Below, piece after piece: positions 46,027-55,211 of a DNA stretch of 64,000 nucleotides. Origin of the DNA: Salinimicrobium nanhaiense. Its GTDB lineage: Bacteria > Bacteroidota > Bacteroidia > Flavobacteriales > Flavobacteriaceae. The stretch is from assembly GCA_012038135.1 (NCBI GenBank), contig JAAVJQ010000008.1:62001-126000 (forward strand), given 5' to 3'. The notes below the pieces were generated by a model. The model had not been told where the DNA came from and searched no databases. It saw nothing but the letters and a program-made list of their open reading frames with translations. Both the position numbers and the translations under genes were made by a program. Numbering within the stretch: position 1 is the first letter of the stretch; every line of letters begins with the position of its first letter.

Positions 46027-47460
46027 ATGAAGAAAATAATTTTCATTCTATTAATGGCTGTAGGCGTCGCTGCATGCTCCGATGATCTGTCGGAGGTTAA
46101 CGTAGACACCAAAGCTCCTACAGAAGTACCTGCAGACGTATTATTCTCGAATGCAACCAAGAATTTGTTTGACCAGATGGTTAGTACAAATGTGAACCGT
46201 GGTATATTTAAAATGGTGGCTCAATACTGGACCGAAACTACTTATACCGACGAGGCAAACTATAATCTTGATGGTCGTAACATCAATGGCTCTCAATGGA
46301 TCATCCTTTACAGAGATGTTTTAAAAGATCTTAGAGAAGCAGAAATGATTCTTAACGAACGTCCTGATGGAACTCTTTCTGAAGCTAATATCCAAAACAG
46401 ATTAGCAATGATCGAAGTGTTACAGGTTTTCACATGGCACGTACTTGTGGACACTTTTGGGGACATTCCTTATACTGAAGCTTTTAATCCTGAAGATACT
46501 ACTCCTGTTTATGATGACGATGCTGCTATCTATGCAGACCTTGTGGTACGTTTAAATGCTGCAATTGGTCAACTTGAAGCCGGAGCCGGAGGTTTTGGTG
46601 GCGGTGCAGATTACATCTATGATGGTGATGCTGCAAAATGGTCAAAATTCGCAAATTCTCTTAAACTACGTTTAGCTTTGAGATATGCTGAAGTTGACGA
46701 TGCTAAAGCTGCTCAAATGGCTACTGAAGCTATCGCTGCGGGTGTATTCGAATCTCATGATGACAATGCTACCCTACAGTACCAGGCATCTGCTCCAAAT
46801 ACAAATCCAATTTGGGAAGATCTTGTACAATCAGGTCGTGCAGATTTCGTTGCTGCCAACACTCTTGTTGACAAAATGAATGAACTTGACGATCCAAGAA
46901 GAGATGACTATTTCGCCCAAAACCAGGGAGAAGGAGTTTATATTGGAGGTATCTATGGAGCCAATGGAAATACTCAGGGTAACAGTACTATCTACAGTGA
47001 GCGTTTTGAAGATCCAACTTTAGAAGGTGTGATCCTTGATTATACTGAAGTTGAATTCCTTATCGCTGAAGCTGCAGCCCGGGGGTATATTTCTGAGGAT
47101 GCTGAAACTCACTACAACGAAGCTGTTACTTCTTCCATTCTTTACTGGGGTGGAACTGAAGCTGAAGCTGCGGCTTATTTGGCACAGCCAAACGTGGCAT
47201 GGAGTCAGGCTGAATGGGTAGAAAGAATCGGAGTTCAAAAGTGGATCGCTCTTTACAACAGAGGTTTTGAAGCCTGGTCTACCTGGAGAAAACTTGATGT
47301 ACCTGAATTGCCAAATGCTGTACAGTCTGATCTTCCGGTGCCGTTAAGATTTACTTATCCTGTTACAGAAGCTACTTTGAATGGAGAAAATCTTGCTGCA
47401 GCCATTTCGGCTATGGGAGGTGACACTCAGCAGACACGTGTTTTCTGGGATGTTGACTAA
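46027..47460 (+). CDS. SusD/RagB-family outer membrane lipoprotein
   Basis: The surface substrate-binding partner of the preceding SusC. The signal MKKIIFILLMAVGVAAC gives Cys17 as the lipid anchor, followed by SDDLSEVNVDTK, an acidic stretch typical of surface-exposed lipoproteins. The mature protein has the SusD-like 2 layout, with alpha-helical TPR-like units in the first half (WKFANSLKLRLALRYAEV type) and WVERIGVQKWIALYNRGFEA near the end. Length 477. A strong terminator follows, so the pair is a complete two-gene operon. Confidence 0.93.
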   Translation: MKKIIFILLMAVGVAACSDDLSEVNVDTKAPTEVPADVLFSNATKNLFDQMVSTNVNRGIFKMVAQYWTETTYTDEANYNLDGRNINGSQWIILYRDVLKDLREAEMILNERPDGTLSEANIQNRLAMIEVLQVFTWHVLVDTFGDIPYTEAFNPEDTTPVYDDDAAIYADLVVRLNAAIGQLEAGAGGFGGGADYIYDGDAAKWSKFANSLKLRLALRYAEVDDAKAAQMATEAIAAGVFESHDDNATLQYQASAPNTNPIWEDLVQSGRADFVAANTLVDKMNELDDPRRDDYFAQNQGEGVYIGGIYGANGNTQGNSTIYSERFEDPTLEGVILDYTEVEFLIAEAAARGYISEDAETHYNEAVTSSILYWGGTEAEAAAYLAQPNVAWSQAEWVERIGVQKWIALYNRGFEAWSTWRKLDVPELPNAVQSDLPVPLRFTYPVTEATLNGENLAAAISAMGGDTQQTRVFWDVD

Positions 47461-47490
47461 ATTAATTCATAGCATCTTAGATGCTTAAAT

Positions 47491-47527
47491 TAAAACCACC
47501 TAAAATTTTTAGGTGGTTTTTTTTTGG
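47491..47527 (+). terminator. Terminator after the SusC/SusD operon
   Basis: AAACCACCTAAAA and TTTTAGGTGGTTT form a long stem with a short A/T loop, followed by an uninterrupted T-run. It is about 30 bp after the SusD stop. Confidence 0.9.
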
Positions 47528-47937
47528 ATCCAATCCACCCTACCTAACTTTTAATAAGGATTGCTCAAAATGTTAATTTTAAGTGTACATTTACTTTTTA
47601 GGTACTGGGAATAATGCTAATCATTAATATCAATGCCCTGTCGACTTCCTTTTGCCTTATAAAAAAATTACCTATCCCGGAATATTCCATTTGGAAAAAA
47701 TTCCATGAACGCAATAAGATTTTTTAAACCTGGACAGAATCTATAAATAATACGCAACCATTTGAATATTTCGGATCATATAGATAAAGGCATTTTATAA
47801 AATAAATCAGCGACTTGTTGCCGGTTTATCTTTATGGCCAAATGCAATACTTTAATTAGAGATTCCTGCGCAATGCCGCATTAGCGAAATGAAGAAAGTC
47901 AGGAGAATTTTAATCGCCCCCAGTGCACACTATTAAT
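47528..47937. other. Gene-free stretch before the second outer-membrane cluster
   Basis: About 410 bp of A/T-rich sequence with no reading frame I can support. A TTG at 47816-47818 followed by TATCTTTA near 47829 is the closest thing to a promoter, but the spacing is too short. No tRNA, repeat array or clear riboswitch fold is visible. Confidence 0.5.
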
Positions 47938-48645
47938 ATGAAGAGATATTTTTTAAGCATTTTTTTTGCCGTTGCCTTTTTATTCTACCTACCCTCCCAT
48001 TCCCAGGATCACCAGGAAGACCTACCTCCATTAGAACTTTTTGATCAGGTTATAGGTATTGAAAACACCGGACTGGCAAATGGAGAGGAATATATAGAAC
48101 CACATATTATAAGGGATGATCAACACAAATATTTCTTGTCAAGAAATTTTCTTGAGGGGACGGTAAGCTATAATAGCCAATTATATTCCCCCGTTACCAT
48201 GAAATATAATATCTATGACGACATCCTGCTTGTATTTCTAAAGACTAACGATGGAAGCTCCAGCTTTAAGTTACATAAGCAGAAAATTGACTCTTTTAAA
48301 ATAGGAGAGCATTCTTTTATTAATGTGCAGGAAGGAAAAGAGGTTCAAGGCTTTCATGAAGTACTCCTGGACCGGGAGAATTTGCTCCTTTTAAAAAAGC
48401 ATAACAAGAAGATACGCAAAGAATTGGACGATAATTTCACCTATTACAGGTTTCAAAATGATGACCCGGCTTATGCCATCTATTACAATGGCACCTATTT
48501 TCCGGTAAATTCCAGAAGAGATTTTCAAAAGATATTTCCTGAGCGGGAAACCGGGATCAGGAAGTTTTATGGAATTAATAAATCCCTGAGGAAAAATCAA
48601 CCCGATCTTTTTATGACCAGGCTACTTCAGGATATTAACAATTAA
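47938..48645 (+). CDS. Hypothetical secreted protein
   Basis: Not recognised. The ATG at 47938 starts a signal peptide (MKRYFLSIFFAVAFLFYLPS, cleavage near SHSQ); an in-frame GTG 15 bp upstream is less likely. The 210-residue mature part has alternating charged and aromatic segments with no catalytic motif I can see. Proteins of this kind are common upstream of TonB receptors in Bacteroidota. It lies 16 bp before the receptor gene and is probably cotranscribed with it. Confidence 0.7.
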   Translation: MKRYFLSIFFAVAFLFYLPSHSQDHQEDLPPLELFDQVIGIENTGLANGEEYIEPHIIRDDQHKYFLSRNFLEGTVSYNSQLYSPVTMKYNIYDDILLVFLKTNDGSSSFKLHKQKIDSFKIGEHSFINVQEGKEVQGFHEVLLDRENLLLLKKHNKKIRKELDDNFTYYRFQNDDPAYAIYYNGTYFPVNSRRDFQKIFPERETGIRKFYGINKSLRKNQPDLFMTRLLQDINN

Positions 48646-48661
48646 TGAAATCCATATTAGA

Positions 48662-51427
48662 TTGAAAATATTTACGCTGTTTTTAATGTTATTTAGTAGC
48701 CAGTTCCTTTTTGCACAGGATCCCTCTGACAAACTAAACCTCTCTCTAACCGGCGCTACCGTTAAAGAAGCGCTCCTGCAACTCGAAGAAGTTTCCGGCT
48801 ATAAACTTTATTTTGCGGAAGACTGGGTTGATCATGGCGATCTTTCTCTTGAACTAAATGAGGTCTCCCTGGAAGAAGCGCTTCAAAATATCCTTTCTGA
48901 GACCCAGCTAAATTTCTTTCTCCTGGAAAGAAACAGGATTGTTATAACCAGGAATAATATAATCTATGATCAACTCCCACAGGGATTTTTCCCCGCACCA
49001 GAAGTGCAAACAGAGGAAAGCACCAAAACAGTGGCTAAGAATTATAATCCTATTTTCTACAGTCAGGAAGATCTGCCCAGTACAGAAATTGAAACCATTT
49101 ATATAGGCAAAGAAGACAGGACCTCCGGCAACAGGACCTTCACCCTCTCGGGAATAGCGCTAAATAGTGAAACAGGAGAACCAATAGCTAATCTTGCCGT
49201 ACTTATCCGCGGAAAAGATATTGGCACGGTCACAAACCAAATGGGATACTACTCCTTAAAAATTCCGGCAGGAACTCATATTCTGGAAACCCGTTCTCTT
49301 GGCAACGAAGATGTGGTAAAGAGACTCTTGCTATACAACCACGGTACTCTTGATTTCAATTTAAAAGAGGATTACCAGCTGCTGGGAGAAATTCTTCTGG
49401 AATCAAATCCCGATAAAAATGTAAATAATGCCATTGCAGGAGAAGAAAATATCAATATTGAAGAAATAAAAAATATTCCTTTGATCCTTGGAGAAAGGGA
49501 TGTCATGAAAGTTGCGGCCACGCTTCCGGGTATTTCTACTGCCGGCGAAGGAGCAGCAGGGTTTAATGTGCGGGGAGGAAAAACAGATCAAAATTTGATC
49601 CTGCTCGATGGAGGTGTTATTTACAATCCTGCACATTTCTTTGGCTTATTTTCAGCCATTAATCCATTTACCACCGGGGATATGACCATCTATAAGGGAA
49701 ATATACCTGCTGAATATGGAGGAAGACTTTCTTCAGTCTTTGACATCACCTCCAAAGATGCCAATACACAAGAATTTGCAGGAGAAGTTTCTGTGGGTCC
49801 GGTCACGGGCAATGTAGCTCTTGAAATACCTGTGGTAAAGGAAAAATCGGGATTGATCTTAGGTGCACGCAGCACCTATTCCGATTGGATCTTAAAATCC
49901 CTGGAAGAAGAATCGTTGAAGAACAGTGAAGCTTCGTTCCATGATGTACTTTTAAAGTATAACCATAAATTTAGTGACCAGACTTCATTAAAAACTACGG
50001 GCTACTATAGTTACGACAGGTTCAGTATAACTTCAGATTCTCTTTACAACTACCGGAACCTACTCTTTACTTTACAGGCAGATCACCGGCTCAATGAAAA
50101 AAATCAGGGGAGCTTAATTTTGGCTAATAGCAATTATAATTTCAACATTGAATACGACAGTCAGTTCAACAATAATTTTACATCGGGATATACCATTAAC
50201 GAAACGGAAGCCAAATTGGATATGCGCTACCTTCACAGCAAGGCTCATAAATTCAATTATGGAGTCTCCGGCAAGCTGTACAGTGTGAATCCGGGGCAAA
50301 TTGAGCCGCTGGGTGCAGACTCAAATATTCAGCCATTTGAAATTCCTCAGGAAAAAGGACTGGAATCAGCAGTTTATATTTCTGACCAGTTTGAAGTGAA
50401 TGATCGCTTACTGCTCAATGCAGGGATCAGGTATTCATTATATGCTGCCCTCGGGGAAAAAGTCCAAAAGATCTATGAAGAGGGGCAACCTAAGAGCGAA
50501 GCAACTTTAGTGGATACCCTCTATTATGGTAAGAATGAGATCATGGAAACCTTCAGCGGACCGGAATTCAGATTCTCTGCCAGATATTTTCTCCTGCCCG
50601 ACCTTTCGGCCAAAGTGAGCTACAACAGCACCTACCAGTACATCCATACCCTCTCGAACAATACTACCGTCTCCCCCACCGACACATATAAACTCACCGA
50701 CAGATATATCAAACCTCAGCGTGCCGATCAATATACTCTGGGCTTGTACAAAAACTTTGATAACAATGAATATGAAGTTAGCCTGGAAGGATATTATAAA
50801 AATTCCGAGAATATCCTGGATTACAAAGTGGGAGCTCAGCTCTTTCTGAATGAGAATATCGAAACAGAGGTCCTTCAGGGGAATGGCCGTTCCTACGGTG
50901 TTGAATTTCTAATGAAAAAGACAAAAGGCAGGCTTAACGGCTGGCTTGGCTACACCTACTCCCGTTCTCATATACAACTCGATGGCACCCACAGGGAAGA
51001 AATTGTAAACAATGGAGAATTCTTTCCTTCTAATTATGATAAACCGCATGACGTAAGTGCAGTTGCGAATTACAAGGTAACTCAACGCTTCAGTTTCTCT
51101 GCGAACTTTGTATATCAAACCGGAAGGCCTGTTACATTCCCTACAGGAAAATATGTTCAAAATGGGATGGAATATGTGCTCTACAGCGACAGAAACCGCT
51201 TCCGCATTCCCGACTATTACCGTCTGGATCTGAGTTTTAATGTGGAGGGTAACCACAAGCTTGAGAAGCTTGCCCATAGCTTCTGGAATATTTCTGTTTA
51301 TAATGTTTTAGGTAGGAATAATCCATATTCGGTATTTTTTGTGACAGACCAGGGAGAAGTAAAGGCTTTTAAAAGTTCTATTTTCTCGATCCCTGTTCCC
51401 ACTATCACATACAATTTTAAATTTTAG
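48662..51427 (+). CDS. TonB-dependent receptor with STN and carboxypeptidase-like domains
   Basis: An outer-membrane active transporter. After a signal peptide (1-18, ending FLFAQ) comes a secretin/TonB N-terminal (STN) domain at about 25-95 (LSLTGATVKEALLQLEEVSG). A carboxypeptidase-like domain (about 158-235), a plug with GFNVRGGKTDQNLILLDG, and a 22-strand-type barrel follow. STN domains often pass a signal to an anti-sigma factor, but no such gene is adjacent. The start is TTG at 48662. The length is 921. A DUF4249 lipoprotein and a large secreted protein follow in an operon. The substrate is unknown. Confidence 0.92.
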   Translation: MKIFTLFLMLFSSQFLFAQDPSDKLNLSLTGATVKEALLQLEEVSGYKLYFAEDWVDHGDLSLELNEVSLEEALQNILSETQLNFFLLERNRIVITRNNIIYDQLPQGFFPAPEVQTEESTKTVAKNYNPIFYSQEDLPSTEIETIYIGKEDRTSGNRTFTLSGIALNSETGEPIANLAVLIRGKDIGTVTNQMGYYSLKIPAGTHILETRSLGNEDVVKRLLLYNHGTLDFNLKEDYQLLGEILLESNPDKNVNNAIAGEENINIEEIKNIPLILGERDVMKVAATLPGISTAGEGAAGFNVRGGKTDQNLILLDGGVIYNPAHFFGLFSAINPFTTGDMTIYKGNIPAEYGGRLSSVFDITSKDANTQEFAGEVSVGPVTGNVALEIPVVKEKSGLILGARSTYSDWILKSLEEESLKNSEASFHDVLLKYNHKFSDQTSLKTTGYYSYDRFSITSDSLYNYRNLLFTLQADHRLNEKNQGSLILANSNYNFNIEYDSQFNNNFTSGYTINETEAKLDMRYLHSKAHKFNYGVSGKLYSVNPGQIEPLGADSNIQPFEIPQEKGLESAVYISDQFEVNDRLLLNAGIRYSLYAALGEKVQKIYEEGQPKSEATLVDTLYYGKNEIMETFSGPEFRFSARYFLLPDLSAKVSYNSTYQYIHTLSNNTTVSPTDTYKLTDRYIKPQRADQYTLGLYKNFDNNEYEVSLEGYYKNSENILDYKVGAQLFLNENIETEVLQGNGRSYGVEFLMKKTKGRLNGWLGYTYSRSHIQLDGTHREEIVNNGEFFPSNYDKPHDVSAVANYKVTQRFSFSANFVYQTGRPVTFPTGKYVQNGMEYVLYSDRNRFRIPDYYRLDLSFNVEGNHKLEKLAHSFWNISVYNVLGRNNPYSVFFVTDQGEVKAFKSSIFSIPVPTITYNFKF

Positions 51428-51439
51428 TGCATAATTTAA

Positions 51440-52633
51440 ATGATAATGAATTTTAAAAAGCTTTTCAAAATTTTTCTGCTGCCGGCTGCATTTATTGTGG
51501 TTCACAGCTGTGTAGAGCCTTACGATTTTGAAACACAAACTTTTGAGGATGCACTGGTGGTGGAGGCAATGATCACCGATGAAATCAAATTTCAGGAAAT
51601 CAATCTTTCCCGCACCTATCGGCTGGAGGAGGATTTTCCCTCGGCCGAATCCTTTGCCGATGTTTTGGTAACCGATGACCGGGGCAATGAATTTTATTTT
51701 TATGAAATGGCTCCCGGAAAATATATTTCCCATGTGGAATTTGGAGCACAATCCCAACGCCAATATCAGCTCTTTATTCAAACTCAGGATGGAGGTTCTT
51801 ATTCTTCAGATCCTACCGAATTACTTCCGGGTAGTGAAATTGAAGATCTTTTTGCCACTCGCGTTGTATTTCAGGGTGAAGATGGAATAGCACTACTGGT
51901 CGATAATGAGAATATGAATGAAGCTTCTGATTATTCACTTTACGAATATGAAGAAACCTACAAGATTGTATCTCCTATTGTGGTGCGCAACACCATTGCA
52001 TTCGAAGGGGACAGCTGGCAAGTAGTTCCAAATACAAAACAGGAGACTATTTGTTTCAGTACCGACCCATCTAAAGAGATCATTATTTCCAGCACCAGTG
52101 ATCTAAACGACAATAACCTCGATTCTTTCCTGGTAAGATTCATTAAAAAAGATGATCCGGTACTCAGCCACCGTTATAGCCTTCTGGTTAAGAAGTATTC
52201 CTTGACAGGAGAGGCATATTCCTATTACTCGACTCTTAAGAAAATTTCAGGTTCAGAGAGCTTACTTTCTCAAAACCAACCCGGCTTCGTTAACGGAAAC
52301 CTGTTTTCTGTGAACAACGAGGATGAAAAAGTAATTGGCTTTTTCACCCTTTCTGATGTATCCACCAAAAGGGTATTTTTCAGTTACTATGACTTCTTTG
52401 AGTTTAGTGAGCCAAGACCAATGTTTCAGGAGAACTGCATGATCTTTAGACCGGGACAAGAGATTATCACTCCTTTAGATATGATTCAAACTGGATCGGT
52501 TCGATATGTAGGCATGGCAGGGCCTCCTCTTGAAGGAGAAGCAGGAGAAGGACCTATGCGGGTCGTAGCAACAGAATGCGTCGATTGCACCTTCTATGGA
52601 ACAAACGAAACACCTGATTTTTGGGAAGAATAA
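51440..52633 (+). CDS. DUF4249 domain-containing lipoprotein
   Basis: A 397-residue lipoprotein with a signal ending LPAAFIVVHSC (Cys about 24) and VEPYDFETQTFEDALVVEA immediately after, the usual DUF4249 beginning. The ECVDC motif near the C-terminus (CVDCTFYGT) is also common in the family. DUF4249 genes usually accompany TonB receptors such as the one upstream, and probably encode an extracellular partner. No molecular function is established. The start could also be the third codon. Confidence 0.88.
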   Translation: MIMNFKKLFKIFLLPAAFIVVHSCVEPYDFETQTFEDALVVEAMITDEIKFQEINLSRTYRLEEDFPSAESFADVLVTDDRGNEFYFYEMAPGKYISHVEFGAQSQRQYQLFIQTQDGGSYSSDPTELLPGSEIEDLFATRVVFQGEDGIALLVDNENMNEASDYSLYEYEETYKIVSPIVVRNTIAFEGDSWQVVPNTKQETICFSTDPSKEIIISSTSDLNDNNLDSFLVRFIKKDDPVLSHRYSLLVKKYSLTGEAYSYYSTLKKISGSESLLSQNQPGFVNGNLFSVNNEDEKVIGFFTLSDVSTKRVFFSYYDFFEFSEPRPMFQENCMIFRPGQEIITPLDMIQTGSVRYVGMAGPPLEGEAGEGPMRVVATECVDCTFYGTNETPDFWEE

Positions 52634-52639
52634 AAAGCT

Positions 52640-54406
52640 ATGAAAAAAATTATTATTCTTTTATTGGGTATTTTACTTCAACCGGGATTTTCAATGGCCC
52701 AGGCTGTAAGTGCGTCAGAAGGTAAAGAACTCGTGAAAACTATCGAGGAGGAGAAGCCTTATATTCATTATAATTCTTCTTTACTTTTTGCAGGAGAATA
52801 TCTCTATTACAAATTTTATAACCTCAGTTCGAAAACAGAAAATCTGAGCGACTTAAGCCAAGTAGCCTATCTTGAACTTATAGGAGAGGATGGAAATTAT
52901 ATCTTCAAACACAAGATACTGCTGAGTAATGGTGAGGGTCAGGGAGACTTTTTCATTCCCACAGATGTTCCCTCGGGAAAATATAAGCTCATTGGGTACA
53001 CGAACTGGATGCGGAACCGAGGAACATTTTTTGCCGGGAACATCGCAGTAATCAATCCCTACCGGGGAGACCAGTCTGCTTTTCATAAAGCTCCTAAAAA
53101 TGATTCTCTGAGCCAGAAGACTTCGGAAAAATTCTCATCCACTTCCGGAGCTTTTTCAGCCCAAACCGAAAAACTGATAGAAATAGACCTTCAGAAAACA
53201 AATTTCGGTAAGAGAGAAAGAGTAGTACTGGACCTTGAAGAAGTTCCGGGGAATTATTCATTATCGGTAAGAATAAAGGACACTATTGCGATTCCGGCTA
53301 AATCTACCGCAGTAAACTTTCAGGACAACATAAACCTCAGAAACAAAAAAAATGATTCTGTTTACCTTCCGGAACTCCGCGGGAATCTATTATCGGGAAG
53401 AATAATTCCTAAAGCTTCCGAAGCAAATCTTAGATTGGCAGGAAAAAAGGTAGCTTTTTCAATACCCGGTGAAAATTACATTTTTAAGATCGCCACTACA
53501 GATAAGCAAGGAAGATTCTATGTCAATTTAGATGAACAATATGCAAATCCCGATGCTTTGATGCAGATCATTGGTGAGAGTTCAGAGCATTTCGATATAA
53601 AACCAGATCCCGCCCCAAAAATGGAACTCCCGGCTTTAAATTTTGAAGATTTTTTCATTTCTCCCGATCTTGAAGACTGGATCATTGATCGCAGCGTCTA
53701 CAATCAGATTGAGAATGCCTATTACAGTGTCAAACCAGACACTATCAAAGCTCTGGAACCCCTTGAGCCATTTTATACAGTTGAGCCGGAGGTTTATGAT
53801 CTTGATGCCTACACCAGATTTAAAACTATTAAGGAGACTTTTGTAGAAATCATCATGTTCTCCTGGATCTCTAACAGGCGTGACAAAGGATCTCAAATTA
53901 TGATAAGGCAGCCCGAAGGGGCTACCAATTTTAATATTCCTGCGCTGCTGTTAGTTGACGGAATTATGGTGCAGGATCATGATCTTTTTATTAATTATCC
54001 CGCACACGCTGTTCAAAGCATCAAAATTCTGCGCAATAATTTTTTTCTGGGATCTCACATTTTTGCCGGGATCATTGATGTAGAGACCATCCGGGGAGAT
54101 TTTTGGGAAAACTTCAATTCCGAAAAAGTAAAGACCATTGAACTTGATATGCCTTTACCAAAAAGATATTATTTCAAACAATCTTATAAAGAGAATCTTT
54201 CTTCAAACGAAAGAATTCCCGATTTTAGAACCCAACTTCTTTGGGAACCTTCTATTAACTTGGATTCTGAAAAAAACAGTGTCGAATTTTACACTTCCGA
54301 TGTACCAGGAATCTACGAAATCCAATTGGAAGGCTTCACAAAAGAAGGTATTCCTGTAGCTGTGAAAAAACAATTCACTGTACTCCCGGGAGAACAGAAA
54401 CTCTGA
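52640..54406 (+). CDS. Large secreted protein, macroglobulin-like beta domains
   Basis: A 588-residue exported protein: signal peptide MKKIIILLLGILLQPGFSMA then AQAVSASEG. The first half has beta-sandwich segments of the macroglobulin MG2 kind (HYNSSLLFAGEYLYYKFY, FIPTDVPSGKYKLIGYTNW). Later sections include a TonB-plug-like piece (LLVDGIMVQDHDLFINYPAH). No catalytic residues or thioester are visible. It is 6 bp after the DUF4249 gene, completing a four-gene outer-membrane cluster. The role may be handling or display of the transported substrate, but that is a guess. Confidence 0.75.
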   Translation: MKKIIILLLGILLQPGFSMAQAVSASEGKELVKTIEEEKPYIHYNSSLLFAGEYLYYKFYNLSSKTENLSDLSQVAYLELIGEDGNYIFKHKILLSNGEGQGDFFIPTDVPSGKYKLIGYTNWMRNRGTFFAGNIAVINPYRGDQSAFHKAPKNDSLSQKTSEKFSSTSGAFSAQTEKLIEIDLQKTNFGKRERVVLDLEEVPGNYSLSVRIKDTIAIPAKSTAVNFQDNINLRNKKNDSVYLPELRGNLLSGRIIPKASEANLRLAGKKVAFSIPGENYIFKIATTDKQGRFYVNLDEQYANPDALMQIIGESSEHFDIKPDPAPKMELPALNFEDFFISPDLEDWIIDRSVYNQIENAYYSVKPDTIKALEPLEPFYTVEPEVYDLDAYTRFKTIKETFVEIIMFSWISNRRDKGSQIMIRQPEGATNFNIPALLLVDGIMVQDHDLFINYPAHAVQSIKILRNNFFLGSHIFAGIIDVETIRGDFWENFNSEKVKTIELDMPLPKRYYFKQSYKENLSSNERIPDFRTQLLWEPSINLDSEKNSVEFYTSDVPGIYEIQLEGFTKEGIPVAVKKQFTVLPGEQKL

Positions 54407-54436
54407 TTTTGTATCTGGAAAGCCTCAAATAAAATT

Positions 54437-54444
54437 TATATTTG
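54437..54444 (+). promoter_or_regulatory. Predicted -7 box just before rlmB
   Basis: TATATTTG fits TAnnTTTG and ends only 4 nt before the ATG at 54449. If used, the transcript would start at or inside the first codons, giving a leaderless message. A -33 TTG is present but at 25 nt rather than the normal 19-21. Confidence 0.4.
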
Positions 54445-54448
54445 CAGC

Positions 54449-55183
54449 ATGCAGGAAACCACCACCATTTTTGGAATAAGGGCTGTCATTGAAGCTATCC
54501 AAAACAACGAGACCATCGATAAGATCTATGTTCAAAAAGGCCTTAGCGGACAGTTGTTCCAGGAATTACAGCAAAAAACAAAATCCGGTGATTACAACAT
54601 CTCCTATGTTCCGGTTGAAAAGCTGAACAAGCTCGTAAAAGGAAACCACCAGGGAGTTGTTGCAAAGATCTCCCCTATTGCATTTTCAGACCTTGAAGAA
54701 GAGGTGGAAAAAGCTTTATCAAAAGATACAGCTCCCCTGTTTCTTTTGCTGGACCAAATTGATGACGTACGAAATTTTGGTGCAATCATTCGAACTGCCG
54801 AATGTTGTGGCGTAGATGGTATTATCATTCCCAAAAAAGGAGGTGCTCCCGTTACTGCCGATACAGTAAAAACCTCGGCCGGAGCGATCTTTAAAGTTCC
54901 GCTAATAAAAGTGGATCACATCAAAGATGCAATTTACTATATGCAGGCTTCCGGAATAAAAGTAGTAGCCGCGACAGAAAAAACCGAAACTTTACTTTAT
55001 AATGCAGATCTTGTAGAACCCGTTGCATTAATTATGGGTAATGAAGGTAAAGGGATATCAGATTCTGTGCTGAAGCTTGCAGATGAAAAGGCCAAACTTC
55101 CCATGCTGGGCAGCATAGGCTCCTTAAATGTGTCTGTAGCTTGTGGGGCTTTTCTGTATGAAGTGGTGAGACAAAGGCTATAG
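54449..55183 (+). CDS. rlmB: 23S rRNA (guanosine-2251-2'-O)-methyltransferase
   Basis: A SPOUT-class (TrmH/SpoU) enzyme that methylates the ribose of a P-loop guanosine in 23S rRNA using S-adenosylmethionine. The N-terminal substrate-binding domain (TIFGIRAVIEAIQNNETIDK) and the C-terminal trefoil-knot motifs are present: LDQIDDVRNFGAIIRTAEC, LIMGNEGKGISDSVL and LPMLGSIGSLNVSVACGAFL. Length 244. The start matches the family beginning exactly. Confidence 0.94.
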   Translation: MQETTTIFGIRAVIEAIQNNETIDKIYVQKGLSGQLFQELQQKTKSGDYNISYVPVEKLNKLVKGNHQGVVAKISPIAFSDLEEEVEKALSKDTAPLFLLLDQIDDVRNFGAIIRTAECCGVDGIIIPKKGGAPVTADTVKTSAGAIFKVPLIKVDHIKDAIYYMQASGIKVVAATEKTETLLYNADLVEPVALIMGNEGKGISDSVLKLADEKAKLPMLGSIGSLNVSVACGAFLYEVVRQRL

Positions 55184-55191
55184 CATTGTGG

Positions 55192-55211
55192 AGACGCGCT
55201 ATAGCGCGTCT
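55192..55211. repeat. 20-bp perfect palindrome AGACGCGC-TATA-GCGCGTCT
   Basis: A self-complementary sequence, GC-rich in an A/T-rich neighbourhood, that resembles the dispersed palindromes ending GCGTCT found in many Bacteroidota genomes. It covers the 3' end and stop codon (55199-55201) of the rhomboid gene. Confidence 0.75.
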
